A stretch of DNA of 5,960 nucleotides from Burkholderiaceae bacterium (GCA_031256125.1 JAIRRE010000310.1:1-5960), one strand, 5' to 3'. Positions 1 through 5,960 are shown, counted from the stretch's first letter. The notes: generated by a model from the letters alone, not told the origin. Translations and numbers: made by a program.

Positions 1-410
1 CTGGCGCCCTCGCGCGCGGCCTGCGTGAGCAGGGCGTTCAACATGCGGATGATGGGCGCGTCGTCGGCTGATTCGAGCAGGTCTTCCACCGCCGGCAGTT
101 CCTGCATGATGCGCGAGAGGTCGGCCTCGCTTTCGACTTCGCTGACCACGGCGGCGGCGCTCGATTCGAGTTGTTCGTAGGCGCTGCCGATGCGCTGCGC
201 CAGCGTTTGCGCATCCAGCGTTTGCAGCGTGAGCGGCGGCGTGGCTTGATCTGCGCCGTCCGCGCCGCCATAGCGACGCAGCACTTCGCTCAGGGCGCTG
301 GGGTCGGGCCGGCCGTCATGCCACAGCACGCGGCGCGCGCCATCGTCTTCCAGCAACAGCCGGGCCGAGCGGGCAAAGGCGTAAGGCAGCGGGTGGCGGA
401 CGCTGGACAT
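1..410 (-). CDS. gspE: Type II secretion system ATPase GspE, N-terminal part (cut by window edge)
   Basis: GspE is the cytoplasmic hexameric ATPase that powers pseudopilus assembly in type II secretion. Reading from the ATG at 408-410, the frame stays open for 136 codons to the window edge. The start reads MSSVRHPLPYAFARSARLLL, matching the usual LPYAFA-type opening of the GspE N1 domain. The visible end reads LLESADDAPIIRMLNALLTQ followed by AAREGAS, the well-conserved entry to the N2E domain, just before the expected SDIHxEP motif. Walker A, Walker B and the tetracysteine zinc site would lie beyond the window and cannot be checked. The gene starts 19 bp after the gspD stop, so co-transcription with gspD is likely. 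No Shine-Dalgarno sequence is visible in that gap. The ATG is chosen because the protein then begins where family members usually begin. PilB-type ATPases are the main alternative, but the secretin gene upstream and this N-terminus favour GspE. Confidence 0.93.
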   Translation of the reverse strand, partial: MSSVRHPLPYAFARSARLLLEDDGARRVLWHDGRPDPSALSEVLRRYGGADGADQATPPLTLQTLDAQTLAQRIGSAYEQLESSAAAVVSEVESEADLSRIMQELPAVEDLLESADDAPIIRMLNALLTQAAREGA

Positions 411-429
411 GGGCAATAGACGCGGCGCG

Positions 430-2850
430 TCAAGGCTCGCTCTTGATCGGCGGGCCGCTGGTGTCGCTGCGATCGCCCGCAGCGGGAGTAAAGGTCGGGC
501 TGCTGGTGGCGGGCGGGCCGGAATCACCTGGAAAAACCTGCATCAAGGGCGCGGGCGGCGTCGGGCGGCTGGTCGTTTGCGGGTTGACCGCCGTGGTGGC
601 CGGCATTACCGGCGCTTGGCCGACTTCAAGCATGCTGCTGGGCTTGGGCTGGCTGCCTTGCTGGAGCGCGCGCATGTATTGATAGCGGTCCAGCGAATAG
701 CTTTCGGATGCCGCCGCATCGCGCACGATGACCGGGCGCAAAAACAGCATCAGGTTTTTCTTGGTGCGGGTGCGAGTCTGGTTCTTGAACAGGTTGCCCA
801 CCACCGGTATGTCGCCCAGCAACGGCACTTTGTCCTGGGTGGTGTCCACTTCATCGGACAGCAGGCCGCCCAGCACGACGATTTGTCCGTTGTTGACGAT
901 CACGCTCGATTCGATGGCCTGCTTGTTGGTGATTGGCCCGGCGGGGTTATTGGCGGTGCCGGCAACGAGACTGGAGACTTCCTGGTAGATCACCAGCTTG
1001 ATTGACCCGTCCTCGCTGATCTGGGGGCGTACGCGCAGCGTGATGCCCACATCCTCCCGGTCGTAAGTCTGGAACGGGTTCAGGCTGGTACTGCTGGCGC
1101 CCGTATTGGTGTAGCTGCCGGTGACGATCGGCACATTTTGGCCGACCATGATGCGCGCCTCTTCGTTGTCGAGCGTGAGCAGCGTGGGCGTGGACAGCAC
1201 GTTGCCGCTGTTCGATGATTGGATGAAATTGGCCAGTGCGCTGAGCACATAGCCAGCGCCGAAGTTGTGTAGCAGGCCCAGATTGAAGCCGGGGTTGGGC
1301 AGCGACACCGCGGTAGCTGCGGCGGTGGCGGGGCTGGTCAGAAACTGGCTGACCGCGCCCGATACACCAAAAATATTACCCCCGGTAACCGAGCCGAAGT
1401 TGGAGCCAATAAAGCCCACGTTGGTACTGCCGTTCTTGCCCAGAAAGCTCTGCCACTGGATGCCCAGGTCGGCTTCGCGGTTGGCGTCGACCTCGGCGAT
1501 CATGCTTTCGATGTAAACCTGTGCGCGGCGCTGGTCGAGCTTGTCAATGACCGCACGCAGTTCGCGGTAGATCGGCTCGGGCGCGCTGATGATGAGCGAA
1601 TTGGTGGCCGGGTCGGCCTGGATTTGCCCACCGGTACTGGGCTGGTTATTCGCCGCTGCGTTGATCGACGGGCCGCTATCGAGGCCGGACGACGATGTGC
1701 CGCTGCCGCTGGCCGGTGGCGTGCTGGCCGGGTTCTGCGTCGCCGCGCCGCCCGTGTTGCCGCCCGATGGCGCCGCCGCACCGGTGTTTCGGTTTTCGCT
1801 GTTGGTTTGCCCCGGCAGTGCCGCCAGCGCCGCGCGCAGCGTCACCGCCAGCTTGGTCGCGTCGGCGTTTTTCAGATACACCACGTGGATATTGCCGCTC
1901 TCGCCAACACTCCCGGCGGAAGCGTCGGCGGCGGGCTGATCGAGCTGCTCAATCAGCGACAGGGCCATTGCCAGCCGCGCCGGGTTGGCCGCGCGCACGA
2001 TGATGGCGTTGCTGCGCGGCTCCGGGATCAGCGTGGTGCGGTAACCGTCACCGCCGCCCACCACCGCAGCGGCGGCGGGGTTGCCATTCTGGACTGCTGG
2101 CTGCGGACTGGCTGGTGAGCTGGCAACCGGGCTGCCGTTCGGCTCCAGCAACCGCGCCACCAGCGGTGCCAAATCGGAGGCCACCGCGTAATGCAGCCGC
2201 ACTACTTCCACGCCGGTGGCGTTGGCCACGTCCAGCGCTGAGATGATGCGCGCGATGCGTTGCAGGTTGTCGCCGTAATCGGTAATCACCAATGCATTGG
2301 CGCCCGCATCGACATTGATGGTGTTGTTGGGACTGATAAGGGGCCGCAGCACCGGCACCAGGTTGTTCGCGTTCTCGTGCGTCAGCCGAAAAATTTGGGT
2401 CTGGATTTGTCCGCCGCCTTTTACCGGCCCCGCCGACACACCGGCTGCCTGTAACTTGGCATCGGATTCGGGGACTACCACGTAAATGCCTTGGCTGTCC
2501 ACCAGCGCATAACCCTGGGCGCGCAGTTGCGCCGAAAACAGCCGCAGCGCCTCGGCGGGCGTTACCGGGTTTGTACTCGCCAGCGTCATGGTGCCTTTGA
2601 CGCGCGGATCGACCACCACGTTGCGCCCGGTAATCGTGGCCATCGTGCGCGCCACCGCGTCAATTTCGGCATTTGCGAAGTCTAGCGTCACTGTCGCGGC
2701 GCCCGCCTTGGACTGAGTTTGAACCGGGGCGCCAGGTGGCGTGAGCGGGTCCGCCGCCCAGACCGGGCCGCTGGCAACGGGCACTGTGACCAGCAGCGCG
2801 GCAACTGTCCGGCAAACCGATGAGGTCACGACAAAATGGCGGCAAAACAT
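430..2850 (-). CDS. gspD: Type II secretion system secretin GspD (outer-membrane channel)
   Basis: GspD forms the multimeric outer-membrane channel through which folded T2SS substrates leave the periplasm. The protein has 806 residues, longer than the usual 650-750. It starts with a Sec signal peptide, with likely cleavage after VWA at residue 32. Domains in order are N0 (about 53-127), N1 (148-210), N2 (213-305), N3 (319-440) and the secretin beta-barrel domain (about 441-715). N2 and N3 carry low-complexity loops at 239-267 and about 346-407. Secretin hallmarks are the gate motif VPIVTG (573-578) and VPLLGDIPVVGNLF (675-688). A Pro/Ser/Thr-rich tail fills about 730-806. The ATG at 2848-2850 is the only ATG before an upstream in-frame stop; it has no clear Shine-Dalgarno sequence. 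gspN lies 68 bp upstream and gspE 19 bp downstream. The N0 domain, the multiple N domains and the gspE and gspN neighbours argue against a PilQ or type III secretin. Confidence 0.97.
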   Translation of the reverse strand: MFCRHFVVTSSVCRTVAALLVTVPVASGPVWAADPLTPPGAPVQTQSKAGAATVTLDFANAEIDAVARTMATITGRNVVVDPRVKGTMTLASTNPVTPAEALRLFSAQLRAQGYALVDSQGIYVVVPESDAKLQAAGVSAGPVKGGGQIQTQIFRLTHENANNLVPVLRPLISPNNTINVDAGANALVITDYGDNLQRIARIISALDVANATGVEVVRLHYAVASDLAPLVARLLEPNGSPVASSPASPQPAVQNGNPAAAAVVGGGDGYRTTLIPEPRSNAIIVRAANPARLAMALSLIEQLDQPAADASAGSVGESGNIHVVYLKNADATKLAVTLRAALAALPGQTNSENRNTGAAAPSGGNTGGAATQNPASTPPASGSGTSSSGLDSGPSINAAANNQPSTGGQIQADPATNSLIISAPEPIYRELRAVIDKLDQRRAQVYIESMIAEVDANREADLGIQWQSFLGKNGSTNVGFIGSNFGSVTGGNIFGVSGAVSQFLTSPATAAATAVSLPNPGFNLGLLHNFGAGYVLSALANFIQSSNSGNVLSTPTLLTLDNEEARIMVGQNVPIVTGSYTNTGASSTSLNPFQTYDREDVGITLRVRPQISEDGSIKLVIYQEVSSLVAGTANNPAGPITNKQAIESSVIVNNGQIVVLGGLLSDEVDTTQDKVPLLGDIPVVGNLFKNQTRTRTKKNLMLFLRPVIVRDAAASESYSLDRYQYMRALQQGSQPKPSSMLEVGQAPVMPATTAVNPQTTSRPTPPAPLMQVFPGDSGPPATSSPTFTPAAGDRSDTSGPPIKSEP

Positions 2851-2863
2851 GAGAGGGGCGGGG

Positions 2864-2890
2864 AAAAAATACAGCTACGCGGACTGTAGC
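2864..2890 (-). other. Small hairpin with T-tract between gspN and gspD (weak terminator or leader structure)
   Basis: On the minus strand, TACAG (2888-2884) can pair with CTGTA (2874-2870) around a 9-nt loop, followed directly by six T (2869-2864). A competing pairing uses GCTAC (2890-2886) and GTAGC (2878-2874) around a 7-nt loop. The two pairings exclude each other. The stem is short and AT-rich, so as an intrinsic terminator it is weak, and it ends only 13 bp before the gspD ATG. It might be an attenuator or leader structure, or chance. Confidence 0.25.
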
Positions 2891-2918
2891 AAATGCGGCA
2901 GGCGGCAAGCACCGGGCG

Positions 2919-3725
2919 TTACCCGAAACTTAGCAGCGCCTGGTTGCCGCGCCGCTGTCCGATGGCGTTGAGCAGGCTGGCCAACTGGGCTTCCATACCC
3001 CGGGCTGGCGTGGCGGTGCCTTGGAAGCGCAGCCGTCCACCGGTCCATTGACCGTTGCCGGTCAGTTGCAATCGGCCTTCTAGCGTGGTGAGTTTGAGCG
3101 TGGGCGTTGGGCCGCCGTTGATGGTGGCCTGGTACGAACCCAGCGACCGCAGCGGCGACAGGCGCGAGGACATGGCGCGCGCCGTGATTTCGACTTGGCC
3201 GGATATGACCAGTCGCCCCGATTGCCACAGCAGCGTCAGCCCCCGGCTTTGCCAGCCCAGTTCGCCGCGTGGCTGGAGGGTGTTGAAAGGCGCGCCCAGG
3301 CCGTCCAGCCAATCGGCGGGCAGCAGCGCCTGCGCGTCCGCCAGGCGTATCTGCGCGCCGCCCCCGCGCGGCACAAGGTCCAGCGCCAGCGGCCCGTGCG
3401 GAGTACAGCAATCGGCTTCCAGCGCCACGCTCGCGCCGGTCAGGCCAGGCGCGAGCCGCCAGTGCACGCGGCCCGGCAGCGCGGCGCGATCATGACTGTC
3501 CGCGCCGCCGGTGAGCACGAGCTGGCCGGAGCCGTGCCAGACCGTGCCCGTCGCTTCGGCAATCAGCACTCGGCCTTGTGTCGCGTGCGCAATGGCCGCG
3601 CCCAACCAACGCGCCGGGGCCAACAACGCCGTGGCCGTGAGCAGGCCGATGACGATACCCGCCACAGCCCAACGCCAAGGCGGGCGCTGTTCGGGAGCCA
3701 GGCGTGAGGGGGCGGTGCGGGACAT
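2919..3725 (-). CDS. gspN: Type II secretion system protein GspN
   Basis: GspN is an accessory component of some T2SS, thought to act at the inner membrane and periplasm; its exact role is poorly defined. The 268-residue protein has a short basic, proline-rich cytoplasmic N-terminus, one transmembrane segment at about 19-37, and a periplasmic remainder. Family-like features are GTVWHGSGQLVLTGG (60-74), LPGRVHWRLAPGL (83-95), a C-terminal block with LGSYQA (195-200), TTLEGRLQLTGNGQW (213-227), RFQGTA (233-238) and LLNAIGQRRG (251-260). Length is normal for the family. An adjacent cysteine pair sits at 106-107. The gene follows mlaB after 66 bp and precedes gspD by 68 bp. No gspM or gspL lies immediately upstream, although gspN often follows them. 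The ATG at 3723-3725 lacks a recognisable Shine-Dalgarno sequence, but no better in-frame start is visible just upstream. Assignment rests on family pattern and the gspD neighbour. Confidence 0.9.
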   Translation of the reverse strand: MSRTAPSRLAPEQRPPWRWAVAGIVIGLLTATALLAPARWLGAAIAHATQGRVLIAEATGTVWHGSGQLVLTGGADSHDRAALPGRVHWRLAPGLTGASVALEADCCTPHGPLALDLVPRGGGAQIRLADAQALLPADWLDGLGAPFNTLQPRGELGWQSRGLTLLWQSGRLVISGQVEITARAMSSRLSPLRSLGSYQATINGGPTPTLKLTTLEGRLQLTGNGQWTGGRLRFQGTATPARGMEAQLASLLNAIGQRRGNQALLSFG

Positions 3726-3791
3726 GGGGCGTGGTTCGGGGCGGAGGCTAGGTTCCGGGCGTTAGCACCGGACAGGCGCAAGGCTGAGCGC
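3726..3791 (-). other. 66-bp intergenic junction between mlaB and gspN
   Basis: This gap separates the end of the mla genes from the first type II secretion gene. It contains a 5-bp inverted repeat (TCCGG/CCGGA at 3754-3758 and 3768-3772, 9-nt loop) without a following T-tract. No convincing -35/-10 pair and no Shine-Dalgarno sequence before gspN could be recognised. Whether transcription passes from mlaB into gspN cannot be decided from the sequence. Confidence 0.5.
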
Positions 3792-4175
3792 TCAATTCCC
3801 GTGCGGTTCCTGATCCAGCAACTCGGCCACGCCATACAGACGGGCCAATTCGGTCAAGCGCGCGGGCATGGCGCGGATGGCGAAGGGCCGACCGTTTTGC
3901 AGCACAGCGCGGCGGCATTCAAGCAGCACCGCCAACGCGGAGGAATCGAATCGCACCAGTGGCGCGGCGTCGATGACGATGGTCACCGAGCTATCGCTTT
4001 GTGCCCGCGCAGCCGCCAGCAGCAAAGCCAGACACCCGGCGGCTTGCGCGTGGGTGATTTCGGCGGGCAATACCAGCAGCGCCTGCGGACGGGATGCTTG
4101 CCCGAGTGTCGGCTCAAGCAGCGGGGGCGTTTCAGTAGCCATCGCGTGCGCGTGTGGGGCGGCAAGGGCGCTCAT
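3792..4175 (-). CDS. mlaB: MlaB, STAS-domain subunit of the MlaFEDB phospholipid transporter
   Basis: MlaB is a small cytoplasmic STAS protein that binds the ATPase MlaF and is needed for assembly and activity of the MlaFEDB complex. The 127-residue protein has a beta strand (QALLVLPAEI, 31-40), a helix (about 43-59), and the central STAS core VTIVIDAAPLVRFDSSALAV (64-83). The D77-S78-S79 loop corresponds to the DxAG-type loop of MlaB; S78 aligns by eye with the functionally important Thr52 of E. coli MlaB. The protein is about 30 residues longer than E. coli MlaB, all in a variable N-terminal leader. The ATG is embedded in the mlaC stop as ATGA (4172-4175), giving a 4-bp overlap typical of translational coupling; no Shine-Dalgarno sequence is seen. 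An internal ATG at 4140-4142 (M12) would give 116 residues and is a possible alternative start. Without its neighbours it could only be called a generic STAS protein; the position after mlaC makes it MlaB. Confidence 0.88.
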   Translation of the reverse strand: MSALAAPHAHAMATETPPLLEPTLGQASRPQALLVLPAEITHAQAAGCLALLLAAARAQSDSSVTIVIDAAPLVRFDSSALAVLLECRRAVLQNGRPFAIRAMPARLTELARLYGVAELLDQEPHGN

Positions 4176-4843
4176 TGCGCCGCGTTGGCGTTGTTGCGCG
4201 CGTCCATCGCCTGGATCAGCGCGTCGATGCCGCCGCTGTTGATCTGCTGCGCGAACTGTGGGCGGTAGTTATCGACCAGCCACACCCCCAGCACGTTCAG
4301 GTCGTAGATTTTCCAGCCGCTGCCTTGGCCGGGCGTGCGTTCGAGCCGGTAGTCGAGCTGAACCGGGTCGCCCTTGCCGTGCACCAGCGTTTGCACAACG
4401 ACTTCCGGCGCGGCAGGGTTGCCGCGGAACGGGCGCAGTTCCACAGTCTGGTCGCCCACCTGCTTGAGCGCGCCGGCGTAGGTGCGGATCAGCAGGGTTT
4501 TGAACGCTGCCTGGAGCTTTTGCTTCTGATCGGGTGTGGCGCGCCGCCAGCCCGGACCGACGGCCGAGGCGGTCATGCGCGTGAAGTCGATATTGGGCAT
4601 GATGAGGTCATCGACGATCTTCATGATCGCTGCCAGATCGCCGTTTTGCAGTGCGTTTTTATTGGCTTTGATAGTGTCCAGCACCTGGGTCGACAATTGC
4701 TGGATGAAGACGTCGGGCGCATCATCGGCGGCCCGGGCGGGTATGGCGGTGAGCGCGCCGGCGGCCACTAGCGTGGCGGCAAACGCGGTCGATGCGCCGA
4801 GGAATACACGGCGGTTGGTATGAAGGGTGGAGGGTTGGGGCAT
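4172..4843 (-). CDS. mlaC: MlaC, periplasmic phospholipid carrier protein
   Basis: MlaC is the soluble periplasmic protein that carries phospholipid between outer-membrane MlaA and inner-membrane MlaD. The 223-residue product begins with a signal peptide containing NRRVFLG (10-16), a twin-arginine-like motif, then a hydrophobic stretch to about 33 and a likely cleavage site ARA|AD after residue 38. The mature part matches the family: DDLIMPNIDFTRMTASAVG (78-96), WRRATPDQKQKLQAAFKTLL (99-118), YAGAL (122-126), and the C-terminal GWKIYDLNVLGVWLVDNYR (176-194) with QINSGGIDALI (200-210). The frame is open upstream to an ATG at 5036-5038, but that start would overlap mlaA by 164 bp with Arg-rich non-family sequence. 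The ATG at 4841-4843 has an AAGGA Shine-Dalgarno sequence 7 nt upstream and gives a proper signal peptide, so it is chosen. The gene starts 31 bp after the mlaA stop and overlaps mlaB by 4 bp. Confidence 0.96.
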   Translation of the reverse strand: MPQPSTLHTNRRVFLGASTAFAATLVAAGALTAIPARAADDAPDVFIQQLSTQVLDTIKANKNALQNGDLAAIMKIVDDLIMPNIDFTRMTASAVGPGWRRATPDQKQKLQAAFKTLLIRTYAGALKQVGDQTVELRPFRGNPAAPEVVVQTLVHGKGDPVQLDYRLERTPGQGSGWKIYDLNVLGVWLVDNYRPQFAQQINSGGIDALIQAMDARNNANAAQ

Positions 4844-4850
4844 GGCGCGA

Positions 4851-4855
4851 TCCTT
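4851..4855 (-). promoter_or_regulatory. Ribosome binding site of mlaC
   Basis: On the minus strand this reads AAGGA and lies 7 nt before the ATG at 4841-4843. It decides the mlaC start, because the same frame is open for another 65 codons upstream into mlaA. Confidence 0.8.
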
Positions 4856-4874
4856 GGGAGGTTGGGTGGCCGGT

Positions 4875-5735
4875 TCAGGGCGCGGCGGCAGGGGCGGAAG
4901 CCGCAGGCGCCGCTGTCGCCGACGCCTCAGGTTGATCGTAACGCTCTTCATCCGCTTCCGATGCGCTGCCCGGCGCGGCGGCTTCCGGCGGCGGGTTGCC
5001 GTTGTAAATGTCGTTGCGGCGTTTTTGCAACCACGCATCGCGTGTGAAACTGTAGGGGTCGAGCGCGGCCTGGTTGAGCAGGTTGGCGGCGCCCAGCAGT
5101 TGCGCGCTGGTGTTGATTTCTCCCAACACTATCACCGAGTTGCGCACCTGCACGTTGTGGATGACGCGGTTGGTGGCCGCGGGGTTGGCCCAGATGTCAG
5201 CCGCCATCGCGGTGGTGTCACGCAACGAGGAAGGGCCGAGCACCGGCAGCACCAGGTACGGCCCCGGCGGCATACCCCAGCGGCCCAGCGTCGTGCCAAA
5301 GTCCTTGCGGTGGCGGTAGAGCTTCATCTCCGTGGCCGGGTCCAGCAAGCCGCCCAGCCCGAAGGTGGTGTTGACGGCTACGCGCCAGAACGAATACAGC
5401 GCGCCTTCCGGGTTGGCTTGCAGGAGGTTGTTGATGAACGACCACGCATCGCTCAGATTCCCGAAGAAGTTGGTGACGCCCGTGCGCACCGGGCTGGGAA
5501 CCACCTTGGTATAAGCCGTGGCGACCGGATTGAGCACGTGCTGATAGACCTTATCGTTGATCTGCGTCATCGAGCGGTTGTAGCTCTCCCACGGGTCGCG
5601 CGGGTTGGCGCCGTAGGTCACGCCCGGGGGCGCGGTGGCGCAGCCGCCCAGCAGCAGCCCGGCCAGCACTGCGAGCACAGGCAATACCTTGCGCAAGCCC
5701 ATGCGCGCGAGTTGAGTGGGCAGGTTTGCCGTCAT
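4875..5735 (-). CDS. mlaA: MlaA (VacJ family), outer-membrane phospholipid-removing lipoprotein
   Basis: MlaA is an outer-membrane lipoprotein that extracts mislocalised phospholipids from the outer leaflet and passes them to MlaC. The 286-residue product has a lipoprotein signal peptide ending in the lipobox L29-G30-G31-C32; C32 would be lipidated. Family blocks follow in order: NPRDPWESYNRSM (44-56), VPSPVRTGVTNFFGNL (79-94), SFINNLLQ (99-106), WRVAVNTTFGLGGLLDPA (117-134), and DFGTTLGRWGMPPGPYLVLP (145-164) with LGPSSLRD (166-173). The C-terminus from about 248 is a low-complexity Ala/Pro/Glu tail, which varies in this family. The start at 5733-5735 is backed by an AGGTG Shine-Dalgarno sequence 8 nt upstream; M12 is a possible later start but has none. 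It lies 20 bp after mlaD and 31 bp before mlaC, so it belongs to the mla operon, as is usual in Betaproteobacteria. Partner porins cannot be judged from the window. Confidence 0.97.
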   Translation of the reverse strand: MTANLPTQLARMGLRKVLPVLAVLAGLLLGGCATAPPGVTYGANPRDPWESYNRSMTQINDKVYQHVLNPVATAYTKVVPSPVRTGVTNFFGNLSDAWSFINNLLQANPEGALYSFWRVAVNTTFGLGGLLDPATEMKLYRHRKDFGTTLGRWGMPPGPYLVLPVLGPSSLRDTTAMAADIWANPAATNRVIHNVQVRNSVIVLGEINTSAQLLGAANLLNQAALDPYSFTRDAWLQKRRNDIYNGNPPPEAAAPGSASEADEERYDQPEASATAAPAASAPAAAP

Positions 5736-5743
5736 GTCAGTTG

Positions 5744-5748
5744 CACCT
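5744..5748 (-). promoter_or_regulatory. Ribosome binding site of mlaA
   Basis: On the minus strand this reads AGGTG, 8 nt before the ATG at 5733-5735, inside the 20-bp gap after mlaD. It supports the upstream ATG over the internal ATG at 5700-5702 as the mlaA start. Confidence 0.7.
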
Positions 5749-5755
5749 AGGGTTT

Positions 5756-5960
5756 TTATTTGCTTGCCGCACCCGGCGCTTTGGCGGCTGTGCCACCCGA
5801 TGCGCCACCGCTGCTGTTATTGCCGCTGGCGGCGCTGTTGTAGAGGAATTGGCTGATAAGGTTTTCCAGCACCACCGCCGACTGGGTGCGGGTCACCGTG
5901 TCGCCGTCGGCCCAATTTTTTTCGTCCGCGCCCGCGTCGATGCCGATGTACTGGTCGCCC
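5756..5960 (-). CDS. mlaD: MlaD, MCE-domain subunit of the Mla transporter, C-terminal part (cut by window edge)
   Basis: MlaD is the inner-membrane-anchored, hexameric MCE protein that exchanges phospholipid with MlaC and forms part of the MlaFEDB transporter. Only the last 67 codons and the TAA stop (5756-5758) are inside the window. They read GDQYIGIDAGADEKN at the visible start, then TQSAVVLENLISQFLY (visible residues 25-40). This matches the conserved C-terminal segment of betaproteobacterial MlaD, where a GDQYIGLxPG-type sequence ends the MCE domain and a TQSAxVLENLI helix follows. The last 27 residues are a Gly/Ser/Ala-rich tail ending in Lys. The transmembrane helix and most of the MCE beta-barrel lie beyond the window. 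mlaA starts 20 bp after the stop, so the two genes are very likely co-transcribed. Confidence 0.95.
   Translation of the reverse strand, partial: GDQYIGIDAGADEKNWADGDTVTRTQSAVVLENLISQFLYNSAASGNNSSGGASGGTAAKAPGAASK

Noticed and set aside
409..1005. 198-codon plus-strand frame opposite the 3' part of gspD
   Set aside because: Antisense shadow with atypical composition; the opposite strand encodes the conserved secretin domain.
2889..2912. Possible promoter upstream of gspD (TTGCCG with TACAGT)
   Set aside because: The spacer is only about 14 bp and the -10 match is 4 of 6, too weak to annotate.
2875..3411. 178-codon minus-strand frame inside gspN in another phase
   Set aside because: Arg/Ala/Pro-rich sequence typical of an out-of-phase reading of high-GC DNA; the gspN frame carries the family motifs.
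3726..3791. Possible sigma-70 promoter upstream of gspN
   Set aside because: Best candidates such as TTGCGC have no matching -10 element at 16-18 bp spacing.
4154..4771. 205-codon plus-strand frame opposite mlaC
   Set aside because: Antisense shadow of mlaC; no family resemblance and no supporting ribosome binding site context.
4844..5038. N-terminal extension of mlaC to the ATG at 5036-5038
   Set aside because: It would overlap mlaA by 164 bp, is Arg-rich and unlike MlaC. The downstream ATG has a good Shine-Dalgarno sequence and a signal peptide.
4827..5750. 307-codon open frame on the plus strand running opposite the whole of mlaA
   Set aside because: It is Arg/Gly/Val/His-rich with no recognisable domain and mirrors a real, well-conserved gene. 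Long antisense frames are expected in high-GC coding DNA.

Overview
The window is a high-GC stretch of Gram-negative chromosome in which every supportable gene lies on the minus strand. It reads from the high-coordinate end downwards as mlaD (3' part) - mlaA - mlaC - mlaB - gspN - gspD - gspE (5' part). The contiguous mlaD-mlaA-mlaC-mlaB order, with mlaA inside the operon, is typical of Betaproteobacteria, especially Burkholderiales; in E. coli mlaA is unlinked. A gspN-type type II secretion gene next to a gspD secretin fits the same group. The sequence does not allow a genus to be named.

Region 1 (about 3792-5960) is the distal half of an Mla operon, which maintains outer-membrane lipid asymmetry. 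It encodes the C-terminus of the inner-membrane MCE protein MlaD, the outer-membrane lipoprotein MlaA, the periplasmic phospholipid carrier MlaC and the cytoplasmic STAS protein MlaB. Spacing is tight: 20 bp mlaD-mlaA, 31 bp mlaA-mlaC, and a 4-bp ATGA overlap mlaC-mlaB. mlaA and mlaC have clear Shine-Dalgarno sequences. mlaF and mlaE would be expected beyond position 5960. Together these proteins shuttle phospholipid between the outer membrane (MlaA), the periplasm (MlaC) and the inner-membrane MlaFEDB ABC transporter.

Region 2 (1-3725) is the start of a type II secretion (T2SS, general secretory pathway) gene set: gspN, the outer-membrane secretin gspD, and the N-terminal part of the assembly ATPase gspE. 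The gaps are 68 bp (gspN-gspD) and 19 bp (gspD-gspE). The window ends inside gspE, where gspF and the pseudopilin genes might follow.

No RNA gene, mobile element, CRISPR array or long gene-free stretch is present; the longest non-coding gap is 68 bp. I do not see an undescribed system. The points most worth a second look are the direct mla-to-gsp junction with gspN separated from gspL/gspM, a twin-arginine-type signal on MlaC, the absence of recognisable Shine-Dalgarno sequences before all three gsp genes, and a hairpin plus T-tract just upstream of gspD.
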